Below are positions 47,246 through 55,129 of a DNA stretch of 64,000 nucleotides, piece by piece. Source of the DNA: Lentzea cavernae (GTDB lineage Bacteria; Actinomycetota; Actinomycetes; Mycobacteriales; Pseudonocardiaceae); NCBI RefSeq assembly GCF_014653695.1, contig NZ_BNAR01000004.1, positions 1 to 64,000 of the forward strand. The letters are read 5' to 3'. Below the pieces are notes generated by a model. The model did no database searches. It was given only the letters and a program-made list of their open reading frames with translations, and was not told the origin of the DNA. The translations under genes and the position numbers were made by a program. The first letter of the stretch is position 1. Every line of letters begins with the position of its first letter.

Positions 47246-48826
47246 ATGTCCCAGCACTCTCGTCGTTCCTTCTTAGGCGCTGGAGCGGCGTTGGCCGCCA
47301 CTCCCCTGCTCCAGCCCGCGATCGCCTCCGCCGAACCGTCGGCCAGAGCCGGGCGGGAACTCCTGCGCGACAACTTCGGCGCCGTCAGCGGGTGGGAACG
47401 GCGCGGCGTCGTGATGAAGCAGGACCTGCCGTGGGAGACCTCCCTCCTGCAGGACCCCTGTCTGGTCTACAACCAGGGCGGCGGGCCGAAGTTCAAGCTC
47501 TGGTACGGATCCCTCTACTACGTCGGTTACGCCACCAGCGAGGACGGCGTGAACTGGACCAAGAAGCCCGATCCGGTGCTCGTGCGTTCCATCGACGCCG
47601 ACCACAACAACCTCAACCAGCCCAGCGTCGTCCACCACAACGGCACCTGGCACATGACCTACTTCGGCATCGACGCCGCCGGCAAGGGCCGCGTCCTGTA
47701 CGCCACGGCCTCGAAGCCCGAAGGCCCGTGGACCAAGCACGGCGTCATCCTCGAATCCACCATGCCGTGGGAGGACGACTACATCTACAACTCCGCGCTG
47801 CACCACGACGACCGCGAACGCACGTGGAAGATCTGGTACACCGCGGGCAAGATCGCCTCAGCCGGTGGCGAACCCGAGTACATCTGCTACGCCACGGCCT
47901 CCAACCCCGCCGGCCCCTGGACGAAGTACCCGGGCAACCCGGTCCTGCGCCCGATGAAGGACGGCAGCTGGGCGTCGCTGGGCATCGGCGGGCCGAACAT
48001 CCGCCGCACCCGCGACGGCGGCTACGAGATGCGCGTCGTCGGCTGGCAGGCCGACTACCCCTCCCGCAGCGGCAAGCTCCTGTCCCGCGACGGCATCCGG
48101 TGGGAGCTCACCCGCGCGAACCTCGACCTCGACCTGGGCGTCGTCGGCGGCCCCGAGGACTCGATGGTCTACCGGACGTTCGTGGTGACCCACAACGGCG
48201 CCGACCACGTCTTCTACAACGTCAAGAACCACCGCCCCGGCTGGAACGAGACGATCCAGCTCGCCGTCTGGCGCGACCGGCTGCAGATCGTCGACCCTGC
48301 CAAGTGGACGGTCACACAGGGCGTCGCGATCCCCAGCGGCGCGTCGTTCGAGGTGAGGGACAACCGCGCCACCACCCTCGGCAACGCGGCCGGAGCACCG
48401 ACGCAGACGTTGCAGGGCAACGTGCCCATCCGCGCGCTGGACTACGAGCTGCAGGCCGACGTCACCCCGCACAGCGCGGCCGTGCCCGACCGGGACGCGG
48501 TGCTCATGACCCGCTACACCCAACGCGACTCGTACTACTACGCGGGAATCGCCTCGTGGGGCAACAAGTACGCGATCGGCGTCGTCGACGGCGGCACCAA
48601 CGTCAAGCTCGCGGGCGTCGGCTCGGCCTCCGACATCGTCCCCGACCAGAAGCACACGCTGAGGTTCGCGGTCCGCGGCTCGACCCTGACCTTGTTCGAC
48701 AACGGCCGTGAAGTCCTCTCGGTCGTGGACCCGACGTTGATCCCGCAGGAGAGCTACGTGGGCCTGCAGAGTTCCACCGGAACCGGACGGACGTCGTTCG
48801 CGAACGTCACGGTCCGCGCTCTCTGA
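47246..48826 (+). CDS. Tat-exported beta-propeller glycosidase with C-terminal sandwich domain
   Basis: This 526-residue protein has a twin-arginine signal S-R-R-S-F-L-G and cleavage near residue 29. Residues 50-340 form repeated five-bladed-propeller motifs (F-K-L-W-Y-G, G-Y-A-T-S-E-D-G-V-N-W, S-V-V-H-H-N-G-T-W-H-M-T-Y-F-G), as in GH32/43/130-like glycosidases. A concanavalin-like domain follows (Y-E-L-Q-A-D-V, then Y-V-G-L-Q-S-S-T). Catalytic residues cannot be fixed by eye. It ends the sugar-acid operon, with a hairpin after the stop. Confidence 0.85.
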   Translation: MSQHSRRSFLGAGAALAATPLLQPAIASAEPSARAGRELLRDNFGAVSGWERRGVVMKQDLPWETSLLQDPCLVYNQGGGPKFKLWYGSLYYVGYATSEDGVNWTKKPDPVLVRSIDADHNNLNQPSVVHHNGTWHMTYFGIDAAGKGRVLYATASKPEGPWTKHGVILESTMPWEDDYIYNSALHHDDRERTWKIWYTAGKIASAGGEPEYICYATASNPAGPWTKYPGNPVLRPMKDGSWASLGIGGPNIRRTRDGGYEMRVVGWQADYPSRSGKLLSRDGIRWELTRANLDLDLGVVGGPEDSMVYRTFVVTHNGADHVFYNVKNHRPGWNETIQLAVWRDRLQIVDPAKWTVTQGVAIPSGASFEVRDNRATTLGNAAGAPTQTLQGNVPIRALDYELQADVTPHSAAVPDRDAVLMTRYTQRDSYYYAGIASWGNKYAIGVVDGGTNVKLAGVGSASDIVPDQKHTLRFAVRGSTLTLFDNGREVLSVVDPTLIPQESYVGLQSSTGTGRTSFANVTVRAL

Positions 48827-48836
48827 GGACTATCGG

Positions 48837-48869
48837 CGGCTCCGGCCTCCCCGTGTGAGGCCGGAGCCG
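48837..48869. terminator. Bidirectional hairpin terminator
   Basis: CGGCTCCGGCCT (48837-48848) pairs perfectly with AGGCCGGAGCCG (48858-48869). It sits between the stop codons of the convergent glycosidase and response-regulator genes. Confidence 0.8.
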
Positions 48870-48870
48870 G

Positions 48871-49530
48871 TCACACCAGGCCCAGCTCGTAGGCGATGAT
48901 CACCGCCTGCACCCGGTCCCGTGCGTTGATCTTGAACAGCACCCGCCCGACGTGGGTTTTGACGGTGGATTCCGAGAGGTGCAGGCTCTCCGCGATCTCG
49001 GAGTTGTTCATGCCCTTCGCGATGGCCACGAACACCTCCGACTCGCGTTCGGTCAGGTCGGCGATCCGCGGGTTCGCGCCCTGCTCCGGCCTGGGGATCC
49101 GGCTCGCGAACAGGTCCAGCATGCTGCGGGTGACGCGCGGGGAGACCAGCGCCTCGCCCGCCGCGACGACCCTGATCGCACGGGTGAGCTCGTCGGGCGG
49201 TGAGTTCTTGAGCATGAAGCCGCTCGCCCCGGCCCGCAGGCCGCCGAACGCGAACTCGTCCAGGTCGAAGGTGGTCAGCACGAGCACCTTGCTCTTCGGG
49301 GTGTCGAGCACGATCCGCCGCGTCGCCTCGATGCCGTTCATGCCGGGCATCCGGACGTCCATCAGCACCACGTCGGGCGTGAGGACGGCGGTGTGGTGGA
49401 CCGCCTCCTGACCGTTGGCCGACTCGCCCACGACCTCCATGTCGTCCTCGGCTTCGAGAACCATCCTCGTGCCTCGTCGCATGAGCTCGTGGTCGTCGAC
49501 GACGAGCACTCGAATCGGTGGCTTGGTCAT
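48871..49530 (-). CDS. NarL/LuxR-type response regulator
   Basis: This is a 219-residue protein. The receiver has V-V-D-D-H-E-L-M-R, phospho-acceptor Asp in V-V-L-M-D-V-R-M-P, V-L-T-T-F and L-K-N. The LuxR HTH has L-T-E-R-E-S-E-V-F-V-A-I-A-K-G-M-N-N-S-E-I-A-E-S-L-H-L. ATG 49530 overlaps the kinase stop (ATGA); the longer frame to 49572 is inside the kinase. It is last in the DUF998-kinase-regulator operon. Confidence 0.94.
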   Translation of the reverse strand: MTKPPIRVLVVDDHELMRRGTRMVLEAEDDMEVVGESANGQEAVHHTAVLTPDVVLMDVRMPGMNGIEATRRIVLDTPKSKVLVLTTFDLDEFAFGGLRAGASGFMLKNSPPDELTRAIRVVAAGEALVSPRVTRSMLDLFASRIPRPEQGANPRIADLTERESEVFVAIAKGMNNSEIAESLHLSESTVKTHVGRVLFKINARDRVQAVIIAYELGLV

Positions 49531-50759
49531 TCGTTTCCTTTGGCTTGCGGCATTTCGACGTGTACTCGCCACCCACCCCCGGGCACGGGGCCCGCGGTGG
49601 CCGTGCCGCCGTAGAGGATCGCCCGCTCGCGGATCCCGATGATGCCGCGCCCCAGGCCCACCGAGTCGGCGGGCGGACCGGCGGCACCGTCGTCGGTGAT
49701 CGTCACCGACGTGCCCTCGGCACCGGAGTTCATCGACACCGTCACGCTTCGCGGGTTGCGCGAGTAGCGGAGCACGTTGGTCAGCGACTCCTGGATGATC
49801 CGGTAGAGGGCGTTCTGCGCGCCGGGCGAGGACGGCGGGGTGCCCTCGACGTGCAGGCGGACCGGCAGCCGCGCGGCGCGGAAGGTCGTGATCAGGCCGT
49901 CCAGCTCGTCGAGTCCGGGGCTCGGTCGCAGCGACTGCCGGTCGTCACGGTCCGCGGACTCCTCCTCGCCGAGCGCGCCGAGCAGACGTCGCATCTCCGA
50001 CAGCGACTGCCGCCCGAGCCCGCCGATCTCGCGCACCGCGTCCCGGCAGCGGACCGGGTCCTTCTGCGCCAGCGCGCCGGCCCCGTCCGCCAGCGACACC
50101 ATGACGGACAGGCTGTGCGACAGGACGTCGTGCATCTCCCGGATGATCCGGGCGCGTTCCGCGAGGGTGGCGATGCGGGCTTGCTGGTCGCGCTCGTGCG
50201 CCAGCTGGTTCGCCCGGTCGACGAGGGTCTGGACGTAACGGCGCCGGCCCGCGACGGAGACGCCGACCAGCGCCGCGATCAACACGACGACGGTGTAGAG
50301 CAGACCGGCGACGGTGAGCGAGAAGGACGACAGCGTCTCGCCCCGCACGACGATCGACACGACGGGGCGGATCACGACCCCGATCCCCACCGCGGTGGCG
50401 AAACCGGCCCAACCGTCGCGAGTGGACCGGTAGACGAACAACGCGTAGACGGCCAGTGCCAGACCCAGTGGGTCGATCGCGTCGTCGACCACCGTGGTGG
50501 CCAAGGCGGCGCCCGTCGCCACCGCGAACGTCAGCCAGGCGCGGGACCGGCGAACCAGCAGCGCGCCGGCGGTGAGGAGGACACCGGCCGCCGACACGAC
50601 CAGAGGCCCGGCGGGCTCCCACTCCCCCGACGAGAGCGGCGTGATCAGCGCCCACGTCGAGGCCGTCACCAAGTACGCGAAAGAAACCAGAACGTCGACG
50701 AACCTCGGGTGCGCACTCCAGAAACGCCGCATTGCACCGTGGGGCTGCGGCAGTTCCAC
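49527..50759 (-). CDS. NarL-type sensor histidine kinase
   Basis: The protein is about 410 residues. Five to six transmembrane helices are followed by the HisKA_3 helix with His in A-R-I-I-R-E-M-H-D-V-L-S-H, then HATPase_c with Q-E-S-L-T-N-V-L-R-Y and G-L-G-R-G-I-I-G-I-R-E-R. The start is uncertain: GTG 50759, ATG 50732 and ATG 50828 are all in frame without a good ribosome site. The signal is unknown. Partner of the regulator at 48871. Confidence 0.9.
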   Translation of the reverse strand: MELPQPHGAMRRFWSAHPRFVDVLVSFAYLVTASTWALITPLSSGEWEPAGPLVVSAAGVLLTAGALLVRRSRAWLTFAVATGAALATTVVDDAIDPLGLALAVYALFVYRSTRDGWAGFATAVGIGVVIRPVVSIVVRGETLSSFSLTVAGLLYTVVVLIAALVGVSVAGRRRYVQTLVDRANQLAHERDQQARIATLAERARIIREMHDVLSHSLSVMVSLADGAGALAQKDPVRCRDAVREIGGLGRQSLSEMRRLLGALGEEESADRDDRQSLRPSPGLDELDGLITTFRAARLPVRLHVEGTPPSSPGAQNALYRIIQESLTNVLRYSRNPRSVTVSMNSGAEGTSVTITDDGAAGPPADSVGLGRGIIGIRERAILYGGTATAGPVPGGGWRVHVEMPQAKGNE

Positions 50760-50842
50760 CTGACCGCCGGTCGTTTCCCGAGAAGCTGACACCGCAGTAC
50801 TGTACCCGGAGCGAATAGAAATACGCATTTCCGCCACGAGTT

Positions 50843-51535
50843 CTAACTCACTCCGACGAGCTCGGAATCACTCTGCTCCACATCTTCGCCCGACTCCGGC
50901 CGTGCGGGGAGAAACGTCACCGCCGCGCCGATCACGGCGAGCCATCCCATACCGACGGTGGTCGCGGCGAACTCGAGCAGGCTGCCGATGTCCGTGCGGA
51001 CGTCGAGCAGGCACGAAACACCACCCGCGGCGGCGATCACCGCCACCAGCACACCGCACGCCCGCGACAGCCGCCGAAGCGCCGGGTGCGTGTCGGCGAC
51101 GGACACCTGCACCATGGCGAGCGCGGCGAACGAGAAGCCCGCCACAGCCGAGACGACGTGCGTCAGGTCCTGCCAGGTGAAGGTGTCGCCGAGCGGCACG
51201 GGACACCCGTACGTGCACGGCACCTGCGACGCGACGAGGAAGAGGGACGACGAGATCACCACCGACAGCGAGGGCGTCCAGCGACCGGCCGCACCGAGGG
51301 CGGCTGCGCGCAAGGCCCAGGCGACCGCGTACCCGCCGGCCACGAGCAACAACAACGCGACCTCGAACGCGCCCGCGGTGGGCTCACCGTCCGCGCCCAG
51401 TCCGCTCACGTAGATCGTGCGGTCGACGCCGGCTTTGGCCGCCCAGATGATGACAAGCGAGACGCAGACGGAAATGCTTCCGCCGAGTGCGGCCAGGCGG
51501 TGGAGGTTCGGTGCGGATTCCTTTGCCTGTTCCAT
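50843..51535 (-). CDS. DUF998 membrane protein
   Basis: This 230-residue membrane protein has about six helices. The DUF998 landmark V-P-C-T-Y-G-C-P-V-P-L-G-D-T-F-T-W-Q-D-L-T-H-x2-S lies in an extracytoplasmic loop with two Cys. It is first in the operon with a NarL-type kinase and regulator, so it may modulate the kinase or be its target. Function unknown. Confidence 0.87.
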   Translation of the reverse strand: MEQAKESAPNLHRLAALGGSISVCVSLVIIWAAKAGVDRTIYVSGLGADGEPTAGAFEVALLLLVAGGYAVAWALRAAALGAAGRWTPSLSVVISSSLFLVASQVPCTYGCPVPLGDTFTWQDLTHVVSAVAGFSFAALAMVQVSVADTHPALRRLSRACGVLVAVIAAAGGVSCLLDVRTDIGSLLEFAATTVGMGWLAVIGAAVTFLPARPESGEDVEQSDSELVGVS

Positions 51536-51725
51536 GAGCCCGACGGTAGGAACAGCCGGGCTTCGGCCGCGTCGGCTCGAAGTGCCGTTCCGGCGCCCGT
51601 GTAGTACCTGGGTACCACCTATTCATCCGGGCGCGCTTCCATTCGAAAGGGTTGCGTGGTCGTCATTCAGTTCTGCGTGGTGTTCACCGTTGTCCAATCA
51701 TTTCGAGTGAGGAGAACGCTGAATG

Positions 51726-51753
51726 TCTGGGCCGCCCGGCGGGACCGCCCAGA
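51726..51753 (-). terminator. Hairpin terminator of the SMP-30-like gene
   Basis: TCTGGGC (51726-51732) pairs with GCCCAGA (51747-51753), with extra CCC/GGG pairing inside. It is 23 bp past the stop of the gene at 51776. Confidence 0.6.
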
Positions 51754-51775
51754 TCAGGTTCACACCGCTGCCGCG

Positions 51776-52738
51776 TCAGCGACCGAGGTGCGCCTGCAGC
51801 AGGTTGGGGTCCTTCGCGGTGAGGTACGCGGCGCTGGGCACGTAGACGGTGCGGCCGCGGACCGCGATCGCCGTCGGGCCCTGGAGTCCGTCGGCTTCGG
51901 TGAGGACCACTGTGTGCGAGCCGTCGGGCTTGACGAGCGCGACCTGGTTCACGGTGTCCAGCGCGGCGATGATCTCGGTGCCCCTGCCGGTGAAGGCGAA
52001 GTCGTCGATTCCGGTCAAGCCGGTGGCGACGGTCCGCGCAGGACCGGCACTGCCGTTGGCGCGCAACGGGATTCGCACGATCGTGCCCTGGTCGAGGTTG
52101 GTCACCCAGACCGCTCCGCCGCGGAGCTTGAGGCCGTTCGCGCCGAGGAAGCCGTTCGGTGCGAGCTCTCGGCCGGTCGACCAGACGCCGGCGGTGCCTC
52201 CTGTGGTGGGCACGCTCCAGATGGCACCCGCTGAATCTGCGATGTAGAGGGTGCGGGTGCTCTGGTCGAGCGCGAGACCGTTCGGCAGGCTGGTGGCGGG
52301 CAGGGGCGCGATGCGTCGTGGCGTGCCGCCGGGACGCAGGCTCCACACGCCGGTGAGGTCGGCGGTTCCGGTGGCGTAGAGGAAGTAGAGGGTGCCGTCG
52401 GCAGCCCGGTCGATGCCGAGCGTCAGGGGGAATCCCAGTGCGGGGGTGTTGACTCCGCCGTCCGCGGGTGCGGGCAGCGTGGCCAGGACGCGGACCGCAC
52501 CGGTGGGCGAGATCTCGGCGATCTGCCGCGCCTTGGCGAAGGCGACGTAGGCGGTACCGCCCGGAGACAGCACGATGCTCTCCGGGGTCTGGCCCTTGCC
52601 GAGGTCGAAGTGCTGGACGACGCGAGCCGCGCAGAGCGGGGCGGTGACGGCCGACGCCGGAGTGGCACCGAGTGCGACGAGCGAGCTCGCCGCGAGAACC
52701 GCGGCCGCGAGTGCCTGCCTGGCTGACTTGGTGGACAT
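51776..52738 (-). CDS. Secreted beta-propeller (SMP-30/NHL-like) protein
   Basis: This is a 320-residue exported protein. Signal peptide about 1-31 (A-V-L-A-A-S-S-L-V-A-L-G-A-T-P-A-S-A). The rest forms propeller blades with N-G-L-A-L-D-Q, T-L-Y-I-A-D-S-A-G-A-I-W-S-V, G-A-N-G-L-K-L-R-G-G-A-V-W-V-T. It resembles secreted sugar-lactonase-like/strictosidine-synthase-like proteins; catalytic acids are not obvious. GAGGAA precedes ATG 52738. It is divergent from a GntR gene whose operator-like palindromes lie in the gap. Confidence 0.85.
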   Translation of the reverse strand: MSTKSARQALAAAVLAASSLVALGATPASAVTAPLCAARVVQHFDLGKGQTPESIVLSPGGTAYVAFAKARQIAEISPTGAVRVLATLPAPADGGVNTPALGFPLTLGIDRAADGTLYFLYATGTADLTGVWSLRPGGTPRRIAPLPATSLPNGLALDQSTRTLYIADSAGAIWSVPTTGGTAGVWSTGRELAPNGFLGANGLKLRGGAVWVTNLDQGTIVRIPLRANGSAGPARTVATGLTGIDDFAFTGRGTEIIAALDTVNQVALVKPDGSHTVVLTEADGLQGPTAIAVRGRTVYVPSAAYLTAKDPNLLQAHLGR

Positions 52739-53020
52739 GCTTTCCTCACTGTTTTCGGGCATGCGGCAGCGCCGCGCCCTTCAGGTGTGATTGCTGCCCG
52801 GGCGTGCTCCGCCCGGACGGCTGAGGTGGCGGCTACGCCTGCATCAGCTGGTGCGAAGCGGATCAGCCGACGAGGCCGTGGCTGGAGGACGTTCCCGCAG
52901 CCGTGCAGATCCGCTCATGGATTCGAGTATGTGCCGCGCTGTGCCGGGTTACCTGTCCCAGGCGGGGATACGCACGGCCGGGGACGGCTCGGCAGAGTTC
53001 GGAACGGCGGCTAGCTCGGC

Positions 53021-53032
53021 AGGTTATAACCT
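53021..53032. promoter_or_regulatory. Predicted GntR operator 1
   Basis: AGGTTATAACCT is a perfect 12-bp palindrome, A/T-rich against a G/C-rich background, and repeated as the core of operator 2. Confidence 0.65.
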
Positions 53033-53131
53033 TCTACCGGCCATGGGACCACGTCGCTTCGCCTGTTCAGACAAGTGAGATGCCTCATAAACCGAGGTTC
53101 CCGTGGCGGTTCAACCTCACCGGTTCTGCCA

Positions 53132-53147
53132 ACAGGTTATAACCTGT
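53132..53147. promoter_or_regulatory. Predicted GntR operator 2
   Basis: ACAGGTTATAACCTGT is a perfect 16-bp palindrome 21 bp before the GntR ATG, a position suited to autorepression. Confidence 0.7.
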
Positions 53148-53168
53148 GAGCACCCGACAGGAGGCCGC

Positions 53169-53846
53169 ATGACGCAGCCGGCAGAGCCGCACTCGACCAA
53201 GAGCGACTTCGCGTACGACCGCGTGCGTGAGCTGATCCTCTCCGGCGACCTCGAACCTGGTGCCGTCCTCAACCAGGCCCTGCTCGCCAAGCAGATCGGC
53301 ATCAGCACCACTCCCCTGCGCGAGGCGCTGCGCCGCCTGCGGCAGCAGGGACTGGTGGAGCTCGACGCCCACCGGGACGCACGGGTCACGTCGCTCAACG
53401 CCGAGGAGGCGCGCGACCTGCTGGAGGTGCGCCGCTCCCTGGACCCGATGGCCGCCCAGCTGGCGGCGGAACGGCGTGCGAAGCAGGACATCGCCGAGAT
53501 GCGGGCGAGCCTGGAGGGCCTCGAGTCCCTCGCGGGCAACGCGACCGTGGCACAACTCATCGCGCACCGGCGGTTCCACACCGCGATCTACCGCGCCTCG
53601 CACAACACGATGCTCATCCAGATGCTCGACGGCCTCTGGGACACCGCGGACCGCTACCGCCGGCACGGCCTGAAGGTCGAACCGAGCGAGGAAGAGCGCG
53701 CCCTGAAGGCCCACGAGCACACCCTGCTGTTCCAGGCGATCGTCGAGGGCGACGGTGAGACCGCCGCGGACGTGATGCGCGCGCACATCCGGACCAGCCT
53801 CGGCGCGAAGGCGGCCTGGCGACTGTCCAAACCGGACACTCCTTGA
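53169..53846 (+). CDS. GntR-family (FCD) transcriptional regulator
   Basis: This 225-residue protein has a winged HTH (A-L-L-A-K-Q-I-G-I-S-T-T-P-L-R-E-A-L-R-R-L) and a FadR-type FCD domain (H-R-R-F-H-T-A-I-Y-R-A-S-H-N). GAGG precedes ATG 53169. Its stop overlaps the TTG start of the MFS gene, so it and the transporter form a coupled pair. Two GntR palindromes are upstream. Confidence 0.93.
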   Translation: MTQPAEPHSTKSDFAYDRVRELILSGDLEPGAVLNQALLAKQIGISTTPLREALRRLRQQGLVELDAHRDARVTSLNAEEARDLLEVRRSLDPMAAQLAAERRAKQDIAEMRASLEGLESLAGNATVAQLIAHRRFHTAIYRASHNTMLIQMLDGLWDTADRYRRHGLKVEPSEEERALKAHEHTLLFQAIVEGDGETAADVMRAHIRTSLGAKAAWRLSKPDTP

Positions 53847-55018
53847 CCGGCGTGCCGCGGCGTCGCGTGCTCGCCCTGCTGCTCGTCCACTCGGTCCTCG
53901 CGCAGGTCATCACGTTCGTGCTGCGCCCCGCCGTCACCTACCGGGCGATCGAGCTCGACGTCCCCGGCGGGTGGCTGGGCGCGCTGGCCGCCTCGTTCGC
54001 CGTCGTCCCCCTGGTGCTCGCGGTCCCGTCGGGCCAGGCGACCGACAGGTTCGGCGAGCGGCGGGTGATGATCGCCGGAGCGGTGCTGATGACCGCGTCG
54101 GCCGCGGTGCTGACGTTCGCCGGGGCGACGCCCGCCGGTCTGGCGGCCGGGATCGTCGTGCTCGGAACCGGGCACCTGCTCTGCGTCGTGGGGCAGCAGG
54201 CCGCCGTCGCCAACGCCGCTCCGACGGACAGGTTCGACGCCGCGTTCGGCTACTACACCTTCGCGGCCTCCCTCGGGCAGGCCCTCGGGCCCGGGCTGAT
54301 CATCCTGACGGGCGGCGGACAGGCCGTTCCCGACACCGGCGCCCTGTTCGTGGTGTCGTTCGGCATCGGGCTCGTGCTCACCCTCTGCGCCCTGTTCCTC
54401 CGCATGCCCGCCCGGCCGCCGGCCTCGCGCGAGCAGGAGTCCGGTGGGATGCGCGGACTGGTCCGGCTGCCAGGCCTGCCGCAGGCCCTGCTGGTCAGCT
54501 GCGTCGTGCTCGCCGCCGTCGACATCACGCTCGTCTACCTGCCCGCGCTCGGCACCGACCGCGGCCTCACCGCCGGGTTCGTCGGTCTCCTGCTGACCCT
54601 GCGGGCGGTCGCGTCGATGACGTCGCGGCTCTTCCTCGGCAAGCTCGTCGTCGTCCTGGGCCGCCAACGCCTGATGGTCGGCACCACGGTCCTGTCGGCG
54701 TTGTCGATGGCGGCCCTCGCTCTGCCGCTCCCACCCGCCGCCATGGCCTGCCTGGTCGTGCTCCTCGGTCTCGGCCTGGGTGTGGGCCAGCCGCTCACCA
54801 TGGCGTGGCTCGCGACCTCGACGCCACCGGGTCTGCGCGGCCGTGCCATGTCCCTGCGCCTGACCGGGAACCGGCTGGGTCAGGTCGTGATCCCGAGCGC
54901 GGTCGGCGCCGTTGCCGTCGGCGCGGGAGCAGGAGGCGTGCTCTGCGCCACCGCGGCCGCCCTGGCCGCCGTCGCGGTTCTGGCCCGCCGGACGTCCAAC
55001 GGACCAGCCGCTGGTTGA
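53843..55018 (+). CDS. MFS transporter
   Basis: This 391-residue 12-helix MFS protein has loop 2-3 motif G-Q-A-T-D-R-F-G-E-R-R-V. It starts at a TTG overlapping the GntR stop (TTGA). The likely role is uptake or export of the compound sensed by the GntR partner; the substrate is unknown. It ends before a strong hairpin facing the convergent peptidase. Confidence 0.9.
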   Translation: MTGVPRRRVLALLLVHSVLAQVITFVLRPAVTYRAIELDVPGGWLGALAASFAVVPLVLAVPSGQATDRFGERRVMIAGAVLMTASAAVLTFAGATPAGLAAGIVVLGTGHLLCVVGQQAAVANAAPTDRFDAAFGYYTFAASLGQALGPGLIILTGGGQAVPDTGALFVVSFGIGLVLTLCALFLRMPARPPASREQESGGMRGLVRLPGLPQALLVSCVVLAAVDITLVYLPALGTDRGLTAGFVGLLLTLRAVASMTSRLFLGKLVVVLGRQRLMVGTTVLSALSMAALALPLPPAAMACLVVLLGLGLGVGQPLTMAWLATSTPPGLRGRAMSLRLTGNRLGQVVIPSAVGAVAVGAGAGGVLCATAAALAAVAVLARRTSNGPAAG

Positions 55019-55091
55019 GGTGCTCGCGAGGTGCTGCCACCGGCGGTCTGGCACGGTGTTCGGGGAGCCGAGTCGTGCCGCCACCCGCTCG

Positions 55092-55125
55092 GACGCCGGC
55101 TCGTCCGGGGGGACGAGCCGGCGTC
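55092..55125. terminator. Bidirectional terminator hairpin
   Basis: GACGCCGGCTCGTCC (55092-55106) pairs perfectly with GGACGAGCCGGCGTC (55111-55125) around a four-base G loop, between the convergent MFS and peptidase genes. Confidence 0.85.
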
Positions 55126-55129
55126 GCGG

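Larger units (their letters stand above)
52739..53168. promoter_or_regulatory. Divergent promoter region with two GntR palindromes
   Basis: This 430-bp gap between the SMP-30-like gene (-) and the GntR gene (+) contains no credible gene. It holds AGGTTATAACCT at 53021-53032 and ACAGGTTATAACCTGT at 53132-53147, centres 113 bp apart. Confidence 0.65.
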
